From Cantharellus purpuraceus (Eukaryota; Basidiomycota; Agaricomycetes; Cantharellales; Hydnaceae), in the NCBI GenBank assembly GCA_025174535.1, contig JALBUN010000045.1, positions 248,001-312,000 on the forward strand: a stretch of DNA of 64,000 nucleotides, written 5' to 3'. Below the pieces are notes generated by a model. The model saw nothing but the letters and a program-made list of their open reading frames with translations. It ran no database searches and was not told the origin of the DNA. Positions 23,427 through 35,229 of this stretch are shown here, in pieces. Position 1 is the first letter of the stretch; every line of letters starts with the position of its first letter. A program made the position numbers and the translations under genes.

Positions 23427-23748
23427 GATGCTGGGATGACTATTACCAGCATGAAGCACTGATAAAGGCATGTTATGCACTAGGTCTGATAAATATCAAA
23501 TCACATCTAGCTTATAAGTCTGATCCAAACTATCTAAGTCTTACTCCATCTCCAAAGCCACTGTTAAAGGCTGATACTAGGGGTTCAATGGAGTAACCGG
23601 AGTTCAGATGCTAGTGAGGAAGGGGAGGGGACTTCACTGTTCCAGTTCAACCAGAGACAGAGTGGGGGCATTAACTATTGAGTTGAATTGAGTGGACTTG
23701 GCTTCAACATGTGTGTTGTGCCCCCTTGGATTGTCAGTCCAATATTTC
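23427..23748. repeat. Rearranged fragments of first-family LTR
   Basis: Positions 23469-23484 (tgttatgcactaggtc) match the LTR end in reverse orientation, while about 23490-23580 match the LTR interior in forward orientation (aaatcacat... gtctgatccaaactatct). The rest is unassigned. It looks like an old inverted rearrangement. Confidence 0.5.
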
Positions 23749-24276
23749 TGTTACACACTAGGTCCAATTGGGGGTCAGAGATTGGGTTGGAGTGATGGTT
23801 GGAGTTGGAGCGGAAATTGAGGTGTGTCGTGGAGGTCAGAATGGACTTGGCTTCAGCTTATGTGTTGCACCCTCACTAATACTGGTGTCCAAGATTTTGG
23901 AGATGGAGTATGACTTAGATAGTTAGGATCAGACTTAGGAGCTAGGCGTGATTCAATATTCAAACTGAGGAATGAAGTCCCCAGTCGGGCAACTTAAATA
24001 CATATTTGAAATCTAATAATAATTACTCTGGTGATGGGTCTCTGAGGCCAACGCCCTTACGTGAATATGTCCGAGTCCGACAGGGATGGATGTCCGGGTT
24101 CCTATGGTGATGCTGATGCATCAATTGGAACTGGAGATGGATGGGTGAGATTGGCGGTGACAATTGGACAGATAAATGGAGATGTGATGGTTTCCAAATG
24201 GAGTATAGATTTCATGTGTGCAGGGATCTGAGTGGATCAGATGGGGATCTGGGCGTTAATGAATATAGTCATAACA
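23749..24276 (-). mobile_element. Solo LTR of the first family (528 bp)
   Basis: Minus-strand copy reading TGTTATGAC...TGTGTAACA, exactly as long as the element 1 5' LTR. ATTTC occurs on both sides (23744-23748 and 24277-24281), a perfect 5-bp target duplication. It is therefore an independent insertion, not the 3' LTR of the neighbouring inverted element. Confidence 0.87.
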
Positions 24277-24281
24277 ATTTC

Positions 24282-26393
24282 AGAGTTTGGAGTACAGAGT
24301 TGGATCAGGGATCCAGAGTTTGACTTGTCAAGAGTGTACTTGTCAAGAAACTAGCAACCAAGAAGTTGATGGGGGATCTTAGTTGATATATGAACTACTG
24401 TAACATACAGAGAGTAGCCCATATAAGTATGTGAAGAATTGAATGATAAAACTAAAAGTGATAGGACAATAAAACGGATGTGGAATACAACATGGAAAGG
24501 AGTTTGGAGTTTTGGACTCAAGTCCAAACTAATACTAAGCAATATAAAAGATAAAGGTTTGTTGTAACCCATAAGAGGAAAACTACTTATATAGAGAACA
24601 ATAATGGAGTTCAGAGTTGATGGAGGTGAAGTAGAAGGAGATGGAGATGGAGTCCAGAGATTGGACTTGGTGTTACAGGATGTAACACTGAGGTAGACAA
24701 GGGGAAGGGAAAAAGGAAGCATGATGTATAATTTATAAAAATGAAAATGAATTTGATTGTAATGTTTCAGAGTGGACTTAAGAATAGCAGAAGTTTTGAT
24801 TTGTAATTTTGAATGTGAAAAACAGGTTGGAGTGAAGCTTTCAGATGTCAGGTTGACTTGTAGTTCTTCTCTGTGAAATGTAATAAAACAATGATGTGGA
24901 ATAATAGAATCAGAGTTAATGATAGAACTTAAAGATTAATAAGAGGACCAGGTTTGCCTGGATAAGCAGTGTGAAAATCAGAGACAGATTCAGATGCATG
25001 ATTGAGTTCAGATGCAGAGATCCATGAAGACTCTTTGTCAGTGCCTTTGTATCCAGCCTATTTGACTAGGTACTGGAGCTTGCACTTGTACCAGCAATCA
25101 ATCTTTGAGTCAAGGATCTTGGATGTCTCATATTCATTATCTCCCTCAATGATGATTGGAGGGGGTGGAGATTGGGTGTGGCCAGGGATCTTGTTTGTAG
25201 TAGCAGGTTGATATATGGAAGACTGGATGAACTGCTTGGAAGTGGTCAAGGAGTCAGAGGATGAAGGACCTACTGCCTGTGTGAGCAATGACCTCATAAG
25301 GACCCAAGTATTTCTTGAAGAGTTTCTTCAATGGATGGGTGGTCTGGAAGTGTTTGGCCTTGACAAATACTTTGTCTCTGATCTGCAGGTCCAGGGCTGG
25401 CATATGGCATCAGTCTGCAGAGACTTGGTATTGTTTCTGGGCATCAGAGATGGCTTCTCAGAGGTGTTGGTATACTTGGTTGAGGTCAGTTATGAATTGG
25501 CAGGCTTTGGTTGAGGTGAGGCTTTTTTCAGGGTGGACAGAGATGTTTGAATGGTAGCCTTTATTAGCAAAGAAGGGAGAGATGCCAGTAGTCACATTTG
25601 GAGCATTGTTGTAGGCAAACTCTGCAATCGGAAGTAGATCAGCCCAGTTGTCTTGTTGATAGTTACAATAGACTTGGAGATATTGTTCCAGAGACTGATT
25701 TGTTCTGTTTGTCTGTCTCCCTTGGGATGGTATCCAGAGGTGAAATGAAGCTTCATGTTGAGAGCCTTTCCTAATGTGTAGAAGAAGGAGGACACAAATT
25801 CTGAACCCCAATCAGATGTGACATGCAATGGAACTCCATGTTTAGAGAACATGTGGAGAATGAACAACTTAACTAGTAAGGCAGAGGTGATGGTGTCATG
25901 TCAGAATGAATAGTGACTGTTTAGTGAACCTGTCAATGATCACAAGTTTATCATATCTGAGCAATGGAGGGAGCATTTCTATAAAATCCATGGAGATGGA
26001 GTTCCACGGTTGCTCCAGAACCAGAAGCTAGTTAAGCATTCCATAGGGTTTGTGCCTTTGCAATTTTGAGCGCATACATGTGGTACAAGAGTTACTGTAG
26101 TGTTGAATATACTCTCACATTTTTGGCCATATGTAGTCTTGTGTGCAGTTTTGTCCAAAATGGCCAGAGATTGGATGATCATGATAGTACTGCAAAACTC
26201 AGAGTTGGAGACCATTGACATCAGGGATGTACATCTGGTCATTATGTTGGAGGTGTCCTTTGGGGTCAAGTGATCACTTCAGATTGGAAGGGTTGTCCAA
26301 GTGTTTAACCGCAACAGGATCAGATCAGAGTGATGAGCAGATGTCAGATCAGAGTTGGTCAATGTCCATGATGGTGACAGCTCAGAGGGTGGG
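24282..26393 (-). pseudogene. Inverted Ty3/Gypsy element 2: integrase and chromodomain remnant
   Basis: On the minus strand: end of RNase H spacer and zinc region (26269-26030), integrase core about 25970-25460 with VTSDWGSEFVSSFF (second catalytic Asp kept, unlike element 1), YCNYQQDNWADLLPIAEFAYNNAP, and a chromodomain remnant near 25300-25060 (KCKLQYLVK at its end). The 5' half (gag, PR, RT) is absent: the copy stops where a second-family LTR is inserted at 26394. Frameshifts and stops make it non-functional. At 24670-24688 a 19-base palindrome (gtgttacaggatgtaacac) sits at the point where element 1 departs from it. Confidence 0.8.
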
Positions 26394-27359
26394 TGTTTTG
26401 GAACCCACAAAATTATGGTGTTAGGGCAAACTCTAAATCACCACAATTCCATGAATGAACAACTAAGAAGAATATTAAATCCTGCTGCAGCACAACTCCA
26501 GAAACGATTTAATGTTTGTACTTTGGTTACAATCCCTTGTATTGGTCAATGCAGACTATATGCAGAAAAGTAATACATTTCTTAGCAGCAAGAAATGAAT
26601 AAGACTTCCAGAGTCTAGAGTTCATGGACACTTAGGGGTCCAGATATTCTGAAATGAGGGGAATGCACTTAGAGGCTAAAGGAAGTAAGTGAATGAATCC
26701 AACCATCCAACCAGTGACACTCTGAAGTAGGCAACAGCAATGTGTGAAGTAGTCTAGCAAACGCTTCACACAAGTTCAAGATCCTAATGCCCTGCAAAGG
26801 CAGTACACACTTAGTAACTTAAACAAGAGCACTAATGGCAGGACTATCAACAGACAATCTCACCCTGTAGATTCGTAGTCACATGAGGCAGATATTACAC
26901 TCACGCCCAAAGCAGAAATATCACTACTTTGAGTGCAATCAAGTACAGTTGCACAACTGTAAAAGATCCTTGAACTGGTAATCAACAGTTACTGAGATAG
27001 AGGATGACACTGTATGTCACTCTAGTCACTGGTGTGCAGAAGATGGGTAGAAGTGGTAGAATATGTTGTTATTTCAAAGGCAGAATGACCTCCTTATATA
27101 TTGTATTTACAGGGGCTGAATAATGCTTCTGGAATATTCTACCTATTAATAGATGGAAGCTACTGGAAGGTTGTGGAAGGTGGAAGAAAGGGGTAGAATA
27201 TTCCAAGCCAATTACAGGTTCTGATCACTGCATTAACACTGATTAGGAGCTGAATAATGGTTCTGGAATGTTCTATCTAATAATAGAAGGAAACAGCTGG
27301 AATGTTATGGAAAGGGGTAGAATATCCCAAGCCAATCACCTGATCTGATCATCAATCAC
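26394..27359 (-). mobile_element. Second-family LTR, copy B3 (inverted, 5' truncated)
   Basis: Begins tgttttggaacc on the plus strand, the reverse complement of the LTR 3' end. Reads as the reverse complement of copy B2 (22460-23426), with only rare differences by eye. The 5' ~470 bases of the full LTR are missing; beyond 27359 the sequence is unrelated. Confidence 0.83.
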
Positions 27360-27974
27360 TTTGGACATTTTCTTACATTTTATTTCATCATTTTTGCATC
27401 ATGGACAATCCCCCACATCATTCCTCCATCATACATTCTATCATTGGTCTAGAACATTTATGAAGGACTTTTACATTCATGAGGCCCCTTATCATGTATA
27501 AATTATGCTTGTATTGCCCTTGAACAATCTAGAGTAATTATCTCTCACTCATTCTATCTGTGTCTGAAACTATTCATATCTAGAATAACTCCAGAACAAA
27601 CACGTCTGTCTACAAGCTTTTGCATACCCTCCTATAATATTGCATAATCTATCCAAATCCTGAATTATGAAGCTATATGACCACTGGCTGATTTTATATT
27701 GAGCATACACTCAAATTCAAGTTATCTGCTCCTGCTGCCTACTCAAATTATCAATATCTAGACAAGGACTTCACAGAACCCTTTAGAAACTTGTACGAAG
27801 ATACACCTGAAGCATATCTTCAATTTGACTATGCATACATCAGGTTCCCATCACTTTCTCAATTGCTATTTGAATTCTACTCCCCCCAGCAAGGCAAATT
27901 CCCATTATTTTATAACACAGATGACCATGTATGTCTTATGTCACTCACTCCTATTCTGGTCTCATGTACATTGG

Positions 27975-28316
27975 CATGTCTAGCATCTTCCTCCTTTACA
28001 CACTGCACAGGATATTCACAACCTAAGTGCATGAGATGTGAGGAAGTATTCAGAAGGGTATGGATTCCCAGCCAATTCTGAAAAGTCAAAAGAGTACATT
28101 GGTTATGCCATAGGATGTCCTGTGAGCATTTCTCCTTGAACGTGTAAGGTACAGAAGATATCAAATGCACTTTACAAATGCCAATGGAAGTCAAGCACAA
28201 GCCGATCAATGTCAGAATATTGGACAAACATAATCCTTTACAAGTCACTCTCTGATGTACAATAGAAACATGACCCACATATGACTTTGCACACACAACT
28301 GTTCTTGAAACACAAA
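27975..28316 (+). repeat. Direct repeat, copy 1
   Basis: About 340 bases, closely matched by 30085-30437 in the same orientation (for example aagtattc/tt...tatggattcccc and cagaagatat...aatgcactttacaaa). The two copies are 2.1 kb apart. No target duplication or LTR-type ends are evident, and neither keeps a long frame; small indels between them shift frame. Confidence 0.75.
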
Positions 28317-28575
28317 CCATGTTACTGTTGTTGAAGCTGGGACATATATATACACACAAGTTGACGCTTCGGATGTGGATATCATGACTTCATACCGCTA
28401 GAATGTAGTGCGAAAGATCTTTCCCTACAAAGTGTTTGCCTTCTACTCTTTTTTTTCTGCGATCGACACACAACAAAAGCAGCCAGTTGGTGCTTGTATT
28501 CCAGACGAATCTAATTAGCTTCCAAGCATAGAGGACAACCGCCCTGCTTCCCTTGTATGCTTTACAAGGATACAA

Positions 28576-29131
28576 ATGACGAAGCCGCGTGAGCTGTTGC
28601 TGTGGTCGTGGTTTGCTGTAAGCATGCCTAGCAGTAATCTTTCAACAATGCTTCAAATAATAAAGGTACAGTACAAGGCACTGTGGAAAGAAGAAAAGAA
28701 AAAAACATCAGGAAACTCCCACCTCCTCCGTCTCTACCACTGGAGTTGGATCTCCTCCCTGTTCTGATCTGTGAGCCGCCTCATGCCGTTGTTTGTCTGC
28801 TCTGACTCTTTCGTGGTGGTCCGGATATGACCACAGTTTTCTTACTTCATGAAAATTTGCAGGAAATCTCCAATGCTTTCACGGTGTCATTCGATCTTAC
28901 CAGCAACCTTGACAATGGTCCTGTTTGCCAGGATTTCGCCATGAATACCTTGAATATGTGTCAATGAAACTCTACGTCACATTCCTGCATGGCCCCGGCG
29001 CTGCAGAAACGAAAGAATATGAAGTGTCACCTTGGGAACCCTCGTGGCATGGTTTAGTACCCAATATCGATGAAATCCACATACTCACGATGCCGGACAA
29101 TGATACTATATTCTTTCAACACATGCCTTGA
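28576..29131 (+). other. Weak gene-like stretch
   Basis: An ATG at 28576 (MTKPRELLLWSWFA) is followed by a plausible 48-bp intron (gtaagc...ataaag), and later an acceptor near 28861 precedes EISNAFTVSFDLTSNL. I could not join these into one frame with a recognisable product, and the region is bounded by repeats. It could be a broken host gene or chance. Confidence 0.2.
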
Positions 29132-29689
29132 AAACATTATCGCGCGGTGCTGGTATCGGACTAAGACTTGTGGCGGAGGTCTTGTGTCAACCTCATTAAC
29201 TGCATTAGTCACAATATCCAGGAGTGCTGCCACCGTCAACACTGTACTTGGAGATGCATCTGTCACGGAAGGATTTGACATGATAGGTAGCAAGTGTGAG
29301 TGAGGGCGTAAGTGGAGAGTGTGGTCAGATCGATGGCTCCTAGAATATACGAGTGCGCGTCTGATTCGATCAGCTGCAGGCTCCTTGCTTCTCAGGTTCT
29401 TTCAACGTTTAGTTTGGGGGGAAATAAACGGTATAAAATTCCAAAAGTAGTGCATTGTTCCTTTTCTTGAGACATGCCACTGCCACTGCATAAAGGATTC
29501 AGAGCGATGTGTCTCCCTGGATCGCGCGCCTGTCAGCAATCCAGGCAGACACATCACTTTTTGTGAGACAGTATAAATATCACGTGCGAGTCTGCTCAAT
29601 CTCAACGACCTTGCGTCTTCTCCTCTCATCAACCTTTGCTCGTCCATTTGCTTCGCCATGAGCGGCGTAGGAGCAGGTGGGACCTGCTT

Positions 29690-29933
29690 AGACTCACCCT
29701 GACCTGCATTTTCACTAATCACTGCATGTTTGTAAACATGGGCTCTCGCCAGATCATGGTGTGTGGCAGCGCCAAGCCTGTAAGTCACTGGCCAGCTAAC
29801 TGTTTGCATTCCACATTCATATGAGTTTCTCCCAGTGACTTACAGGCTTGGCGCTGCCACACACCATAATCTGGCGAGAGCTCACATTTACAAACATGCA
29901 GTGATTAGCGCAAACGCAGGCCAGGGTGAGTCC
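29690..29933. repeat. Foldback palindrome (about 102-bp arms, 40-bp loop)
   Basis: Positions 29690-29791 and 29832-29933 are inverted copies with few mismatches; the innermost ~45 bases (from ctcgccaga to cactgg) differ by about one position. The outer ends read agactcaccct / gggtgagtcct. This is the shape of a foldback or MITE-like element, or a long RNA hairpin if transcribed. Confidence 0.85.
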
Positions 29934-30084
29934 TACTATGTGACCTAGATGGTAGACTTCACACCGAGTAAATTGCAGCTGTGACGCTACCCTGGTTCCA
30001 TGGTGCTATACAAGTTGCATTAGAAGCTTTGGAGAGAAGGCTGAGCTGTCTGGACAAAAAGGTGGACAATATTGTGGATAGGAA

Positions 30085-30437
30085 ACTGGATGTCTGATGT
30101 CTTCCTGCATTGCACACCACACAGGCTATCCGTAACCTAGATGCATGAGATGTGAGGAAGTATTTGGAACGCTATGGATTCCCCACCAATTCTGAAAAGC
30201 CAAAAGAGGACATTGGTTATGCCATAGGATGGATGTCCTGTGCTCATTACTCCTTGAGCGTGTAAAGATACAGAAGATATCGAATGCACTTTACAAACGC
30301 CAATGGAAGTCGAGCGCGAGCCGATCAATGTCAGAATGTTGGACAAACATAATCCTTTACGAGTCACTCTGATGTACAATAGAAACGTGTCTCACATAAT
30401 GCACTTCACACACAAGAATGTTCTTGAAACACAGCAC
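30085..30437 (+). repeat. Direct repeat, copy 2
   Basis: Second copy of the repeat at 27975-28316, same orientation, lying just past the foldback palindrome. It ends about 120 bases from the VPS41 stop codon. Confidence 0.75.
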
Positions 30438-30559
30438 TCAAATCATGTCGAAGAGCAAAGAAAAACGAATAATAATGAGCGCATGCATGTAATACAACTT
30501 GCGATAATAAGGATCAGATGAGAAAGCATCCGTCGTTCGCACAACACGTATATGCATGT

Positions 30560-33500
30560 CTATGATGTCCGTTCCCCCTCATTCTTTCTGTGACAAACAG
30601 GACACCCTTGATCAATCCGCGCCCGTACCATGGCAGCACTGCATAACCGTCAGCAACATGCGAAGACAGACAAGGACTATGCTTACAATGCAATCTTCCC
30701 ACCGAGCCCTCGCTCTGGACTTCCGATGCCAAGCAGTGCCGCAGCAGGTTGCCGGGGGAGGTCGTCGCCTCCGCTGGCACAACTGGCATGTACAACATGT
30801 CGACATAGAAACAACAATGTGAGCGACTGCGATGAGTCATGTAATGGTAGCGAGCAGATCAGACATGGCGTCGCCGCTACAGTTACGATCTCGCGTTACA
30901 CAAAATAAAATAGCAATGCAAGTGAGCGTCCTTACCACTGCCGAAAAACCCGCTCGTTTGGTTCCTCTGCAACCGTCGTGCCAGATCCGTGCAGTCGCTA
31001 TGCAGAATTGTCTGGCAGCCTTCCAGAAGGGAGATCTGAAGGTTGAAGTCTTGCAGAATCTTAATTAATGCATCCTTCAGGCCAGGAATTTCCAGCCCAT
31101 TCTTGATACGCCTGATGAGACGAATGGGATCGATTTCGGCTCCAACATTCTCCAGCAAACCTCGAATGAAGGCTAGACAATCGCCATAAGGTAAAACTGC
31201 AACACCACGGCGATTAGCCATCCCCTTACCAGGTCGTATCTCAGAATATCTGAGTAAATCTTCCCAGAGATCATCATCATTCTGCTCTTTGGCGAAGTCA
31301 ATGGCCTATGCAAATGTAAGGAACAAAGTCACATCGAAACGATCAAGCCACTGTACCCGATTAACGTCCCCCATTCGCTCAATGATGAGATACAAAGCCT
31401 TTTTGTTGTTGCCCATGCGGCCTAGTAGAAAGACCATTTCTGGGACCAAATCCCGCTCTTGACAAATTGTGTAGGCCTGAAAGCTTGTTCGCAATGGTTA
31501 TCAGTGCAACTACAAGGTATTTACCTTTTCCAAGCTATAATAATTGCTTGCTCGCAAGAAATCGATGAGGCGGGACGGGTGATACTCGGCATACAATTTT
31601 ACCTGGCAAACAATTGAGAACTACCACAGAAACAGTGATAGCCTATGGACCGACCTGTAAATCCGTGAAGTCGGATGCTAATTGTGGATCCTTGTCGAAC
31701 AATGCATCTAGGTATAGGTAAAGAAAATACGGTCGAACTTGCAACTGTTGAACCACGCGAGAAATCTTGAAGTGGCGGTCAGACAAATCGGACCGTGGAA
31801 GACGTGTGTACGTACCGGAATTGAATGAGTATGGTCAACCAGTAAAGAAATGGCCGCGCTCCTGCCCTGAACATCCTCCCCCTGCATTTTCCGCTTCTCC
31901 ACAAGCTCTTGATCAAACTCAACAAGTAACAACGCTTGATCCTGGACGGCTGTGAAAAGGTTATTCTCCCGAATGAGATCAAACACATTGGGACGTCGAA
32001 GTCGCAGAACAAAGGGAAGTGCCTTTCCTGGCTGTCGGTTGGAGATATAACTTCAAATTCAGGTTTGTCAATGCTGAGGCTGGAAGTTATGGATGAAAAC
32101 GCACAGCTCCGCGAGACATTCCATGAGCAGACTACCCTGAGCACCTGTCGAGGGTATTCGATCGAGTTCTGCTTGAACAGCCACGACAACCGCTGACGTA
32201 TCGTAAATTGACGTCGGCCATTCCTTGATGGTTCGCAAAAGGGCCTGTCATGTGATCGCAGTGAGCAATTCACATAAGGCTCAGAGTGGTTTGACTCACT
32301 GGAGGATCATGTGTAAGAAAGTGAGCGAGGATCATCTCGTATACTAAACGGCTGAGTCGGGGGGTATCGATAGGTACATATGGTATAATAGTCTGATGAG
32401 AAACCATGAGATATAAAAAGGCAGAAAAGCTATCGTGCGCACGTCCAAACGGTGTTCATGCGCGAATCGAAATATCCAATTCTCCCATAACTTCGCTGTC
32501 TGGCCAAAGACTTTGGGAGCCAAGTGTGCAGCCTTCTCAAATTCACCTAAAGTGAGAACATATCAAACATCAAAGAATGTGAGTTTTTGTTCACGAACAC
32601 GCTCACCCTCCTCAAACAGATGCTCCACGTATCGCTGACCGATCTCGCTGGCATTAGCTCCCTCTCCTTCCATAGCCTCCATTACTTCGAGGGCTCTTTC
32701 GTACTTTTTTTGCTGCACCAACCAATCAACATGATCCTTCTTGTCCCTAGGCCTCACGAGCACAATGCTCCTGGGACTCAACACAACATAGCACTGCTGA
32801 CCAGACCCCTCGGACAACCCTTCTGCCTCCGCAAGAGCGTAGTCATTACACCCAAATAGATGGTATCCGTTCAGACTGAGCTCATCAGACGACAGCTCCT
32901 CGCCGAGACGAGAAATGATACGGAGTTCAGGCCGGTTTGCAGCCTTCCGTGCCTGTTCTGCACGATCGATGGTAGCCTCGTTGGAAAACGTGTCAGGAGC
33001 GATGTACGCGAGAACGAGAAACGATTTGGGTGCTTGTAGGGACGAGGCTGTAGGGCTGGGCGGGGTGGGATGAGGCACAATGCCGGAGATCATGCAGTCA
33101 AGCTGGAAAGCAGCAATAACTTCAACATATAGTGGAGGAAGTGATGATGGCCCGGTCGTGGGACGTGAGCGCGCGCGTATGCGGGCCACTTTGATGTGAT
33201 CTGCCCAGGCAATGAGCAGTGTCACATCATCCTGCCAGTAGAGATTGCACTTGAAAAGATCGGCACGCGGGCTGTCTGGTGGACGGTCTACATATGTTAT
33301 GCGTACTTGCGCTTCCCTGTCATATATCTTTACCCCCTGTAACAAATTTAGATTCCATGTAAGACATGCCCCAACTATATCGCTCACTAAATCATTGGCC
33401 CAGGCGATTAGGTTGCCCCTCCACTTGCTTGTCCATATGGGGCCTTCCCCGGTGTGAAGTACAGTCTCTTTGTGGCCTAACCACCCTTTCTCGTGCAAAA

Positions 33501-34416
33501 CGAGAATGCCTGCCATCCCACCACAAACGAATGCCCTGGCGCCACTCTTGGCAAATTGTGGATCAAGTGCAACGGTCCGCATTGGTCGTCGTAGATCAAA
33601 TGAGTAGGACTCTGGCGTAGAAAGGGAATGGATGACGACCTGTCCTGGGAGAGGCGCAATTAGCCCTGGGTTGGAAAGGCGTAACTCAGACGTAGCATAC
33701 CATCGACAGAGGCAGTGCCAACAAATTCACTCGTAGTGTCGATACATATATCATTGATGGAAGCGGAATGCGGTCGATACGATTGTATCCGGTTTCCAAG
33801 GTAATCCAAAACATGTACTATGCCACTGTGTGTGCCTATAACCTGTCGCATGCAATAAACCACTGTCCAAAGGATACAACACTCAATCAGGACGCACCAG
33901 GAACCTCACTGACACGGCAACAGCCGAGGCAGAATCCTTCTCCAGCAGGTCCGGAACAGCACCTCCTAGACGTTCGTACTTGAGGGCAGGTTCCTCCTCT
34001 TCTTCCTCCTCATCGTCTTCCACTTCTTCTTCCTCCTCCTCCTCATCTTCGTGTTCATCATTTTGGACTTCCACCTCCTCTCCTCCCTCATCTTCTTCAC
34101 TTCTTTGAGCATGGTTCTCCCCTCGTGTTCTTACCTGAGTGTCCTTGGAATGGCCTTGGACAAAAACATCCATGCGCTTCGATGTACCATTTGGGTGACC
34201 ATTTGTTAAAACAGCATCATGATCTGTTTCATGCTCCACCTCTTGTACCGCACTATGGGCAAGGCCAGCTTCGCCGTTTGGGATAAGTTCATTGGTCAAC
34301 ACAACAGAACCTGAAATGGTAAGTAACATATTATTGTAAGGTATGAACGGAACCTATGTACCATCTACTTCCTCGGCACTCGTGATATGTGATTCCTTAA
34401 CAGCAGGAACGCGCAT
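30560..34416 (-). CDS. VPS41: VPS41, HOPS tethering complex subunit
   Basis: HOPS subunit acting in vacuolar fusion and the AP-3 pathway. Sixteen exons keep frame: 34416-34362, 34310-33898, 33842-33701, 33644-33388, 33336-32607, 32546-32443, 32392-32300, 32244-32105, 32050-31816, 31765-31655, 31602-31525, 31476-31357, 31305-31230, 31172-30936, 30876-30687, 30638-30560; 1,019 residues. An acidic low-complexity segment (runs of Glu, ~100-135) precedes the beta-propeller (IGTHSGIVHVLDYLGN, DICIDTTSEFVGTASVDG). The alpha-solenoid/CLH region contains RPNVFDLIRENNLF and NKKALYLIIERMGDV. The C-terminus is a RING-type finger: CLIC, LCRHVVHASC, then CPVC near residue 1005. The 13th intron acceptor was set at 31173 to give RPAFIRGLLENVG. 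Confidence 0.95.
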
Positions 34417-35229
34417 GCTTGTTTGCCGTGACGTTTGGTGAGCGAACCTCAATGGTGCTTACGTAAGCACAGCAGCATCATGGGTCACATCATAGAAACG
34501 TGACCGTCGGCCAATAAGGTCGACAGATCAAGATATGGCAAGAAGTGGAAATGCGCTCAACATATCTCTAGATTGGTGGGGGAGACGCGACGAGCCTGTA
34601 CCGAACTACTGATACACTGATGTAAATAGTATAGGTAGTTGCATCAAGTTTGTGAAGCCTAAGATGCTATTCAAGTTATTTGTATGCTTCCATTTTGATT
34701 ACGGCCAGTGCAACAACAATACTAGTATTATAAGTACCGTGACACAGACTAGTGATTAACAGGATTCAGGTAGCAACTCGTTCGATTAGATGCGGTTCAC
34801 AAGTGAATTGCGAGGGTAGTACACGGTGTGAGCACAAAAGATGCGTCTGGCTGAGTCTTAAAGTCGAGAAAAAACTTCTTACTGATTACTAATGCTATTA
34901 TGTAACGCCACAGCCCGCCGGCGGGAAGACCGACTTGATAGTACAGCTAGGCGGCGGTTGCGCTCGTATCCTCTACGGAAGGCGTGCTCGACTTCAGTTT
35001 CTGTCAGTGATAAGTGAATTTTAAGTGTGAATCACTGGCAGTGTCCGTGTCTAACATCTAGTGGTCGACAAGCGATGCGACCATCCTGACCTTTAGTCAA
35101 TAGTAAGTAGCATTACAACAACATTTCCAATTCCTCAATCAACTGCTACATTGCACGTATGTACACCTTATCATTGACATCATGGTGAGCATCATTGATC
35201 GTAAAAGCCTCTATCCTATGAGTGATAGT
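34417..35229. other. Intergenic region
   Basis: VPS41 promoter side plus the 3' flank of the protease gene. A perfect palindrome cccgccggcggg lies near 34915. No gene recognised. Confidence 0.5.

Larger units (their letters stand above)
27360..30559. other. Gene-poor AT-rich region with repeats
   Basis: No gene could be confirmed. It contains the ~340-bp direct repeat (27975-28316 and 30085-30437), a foldback palindrome (29690-29933) and a weak gene-like stretch (28576-29131). It ends at the VPS41 stop codon. Confidence 0.5.

Noticed and set aside
23247..23480. Short frame in LTR B2 (and the same at 26355-26573 in B3)
   Set aside because: It lies inside the LTR, differs in B1, and its duplication reflects the LTR copies, not a gene.
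23749..24276. Treating this LTR as the 3' LTR of inverted element 2
   Set aside because: Matching ATTTC on both sides shows an independent solo insertion.
30556..30908. Plus-strand frames over 30556-30908
   Set aside because: Antisense shadows of the VPS41 RING-encoding exons.
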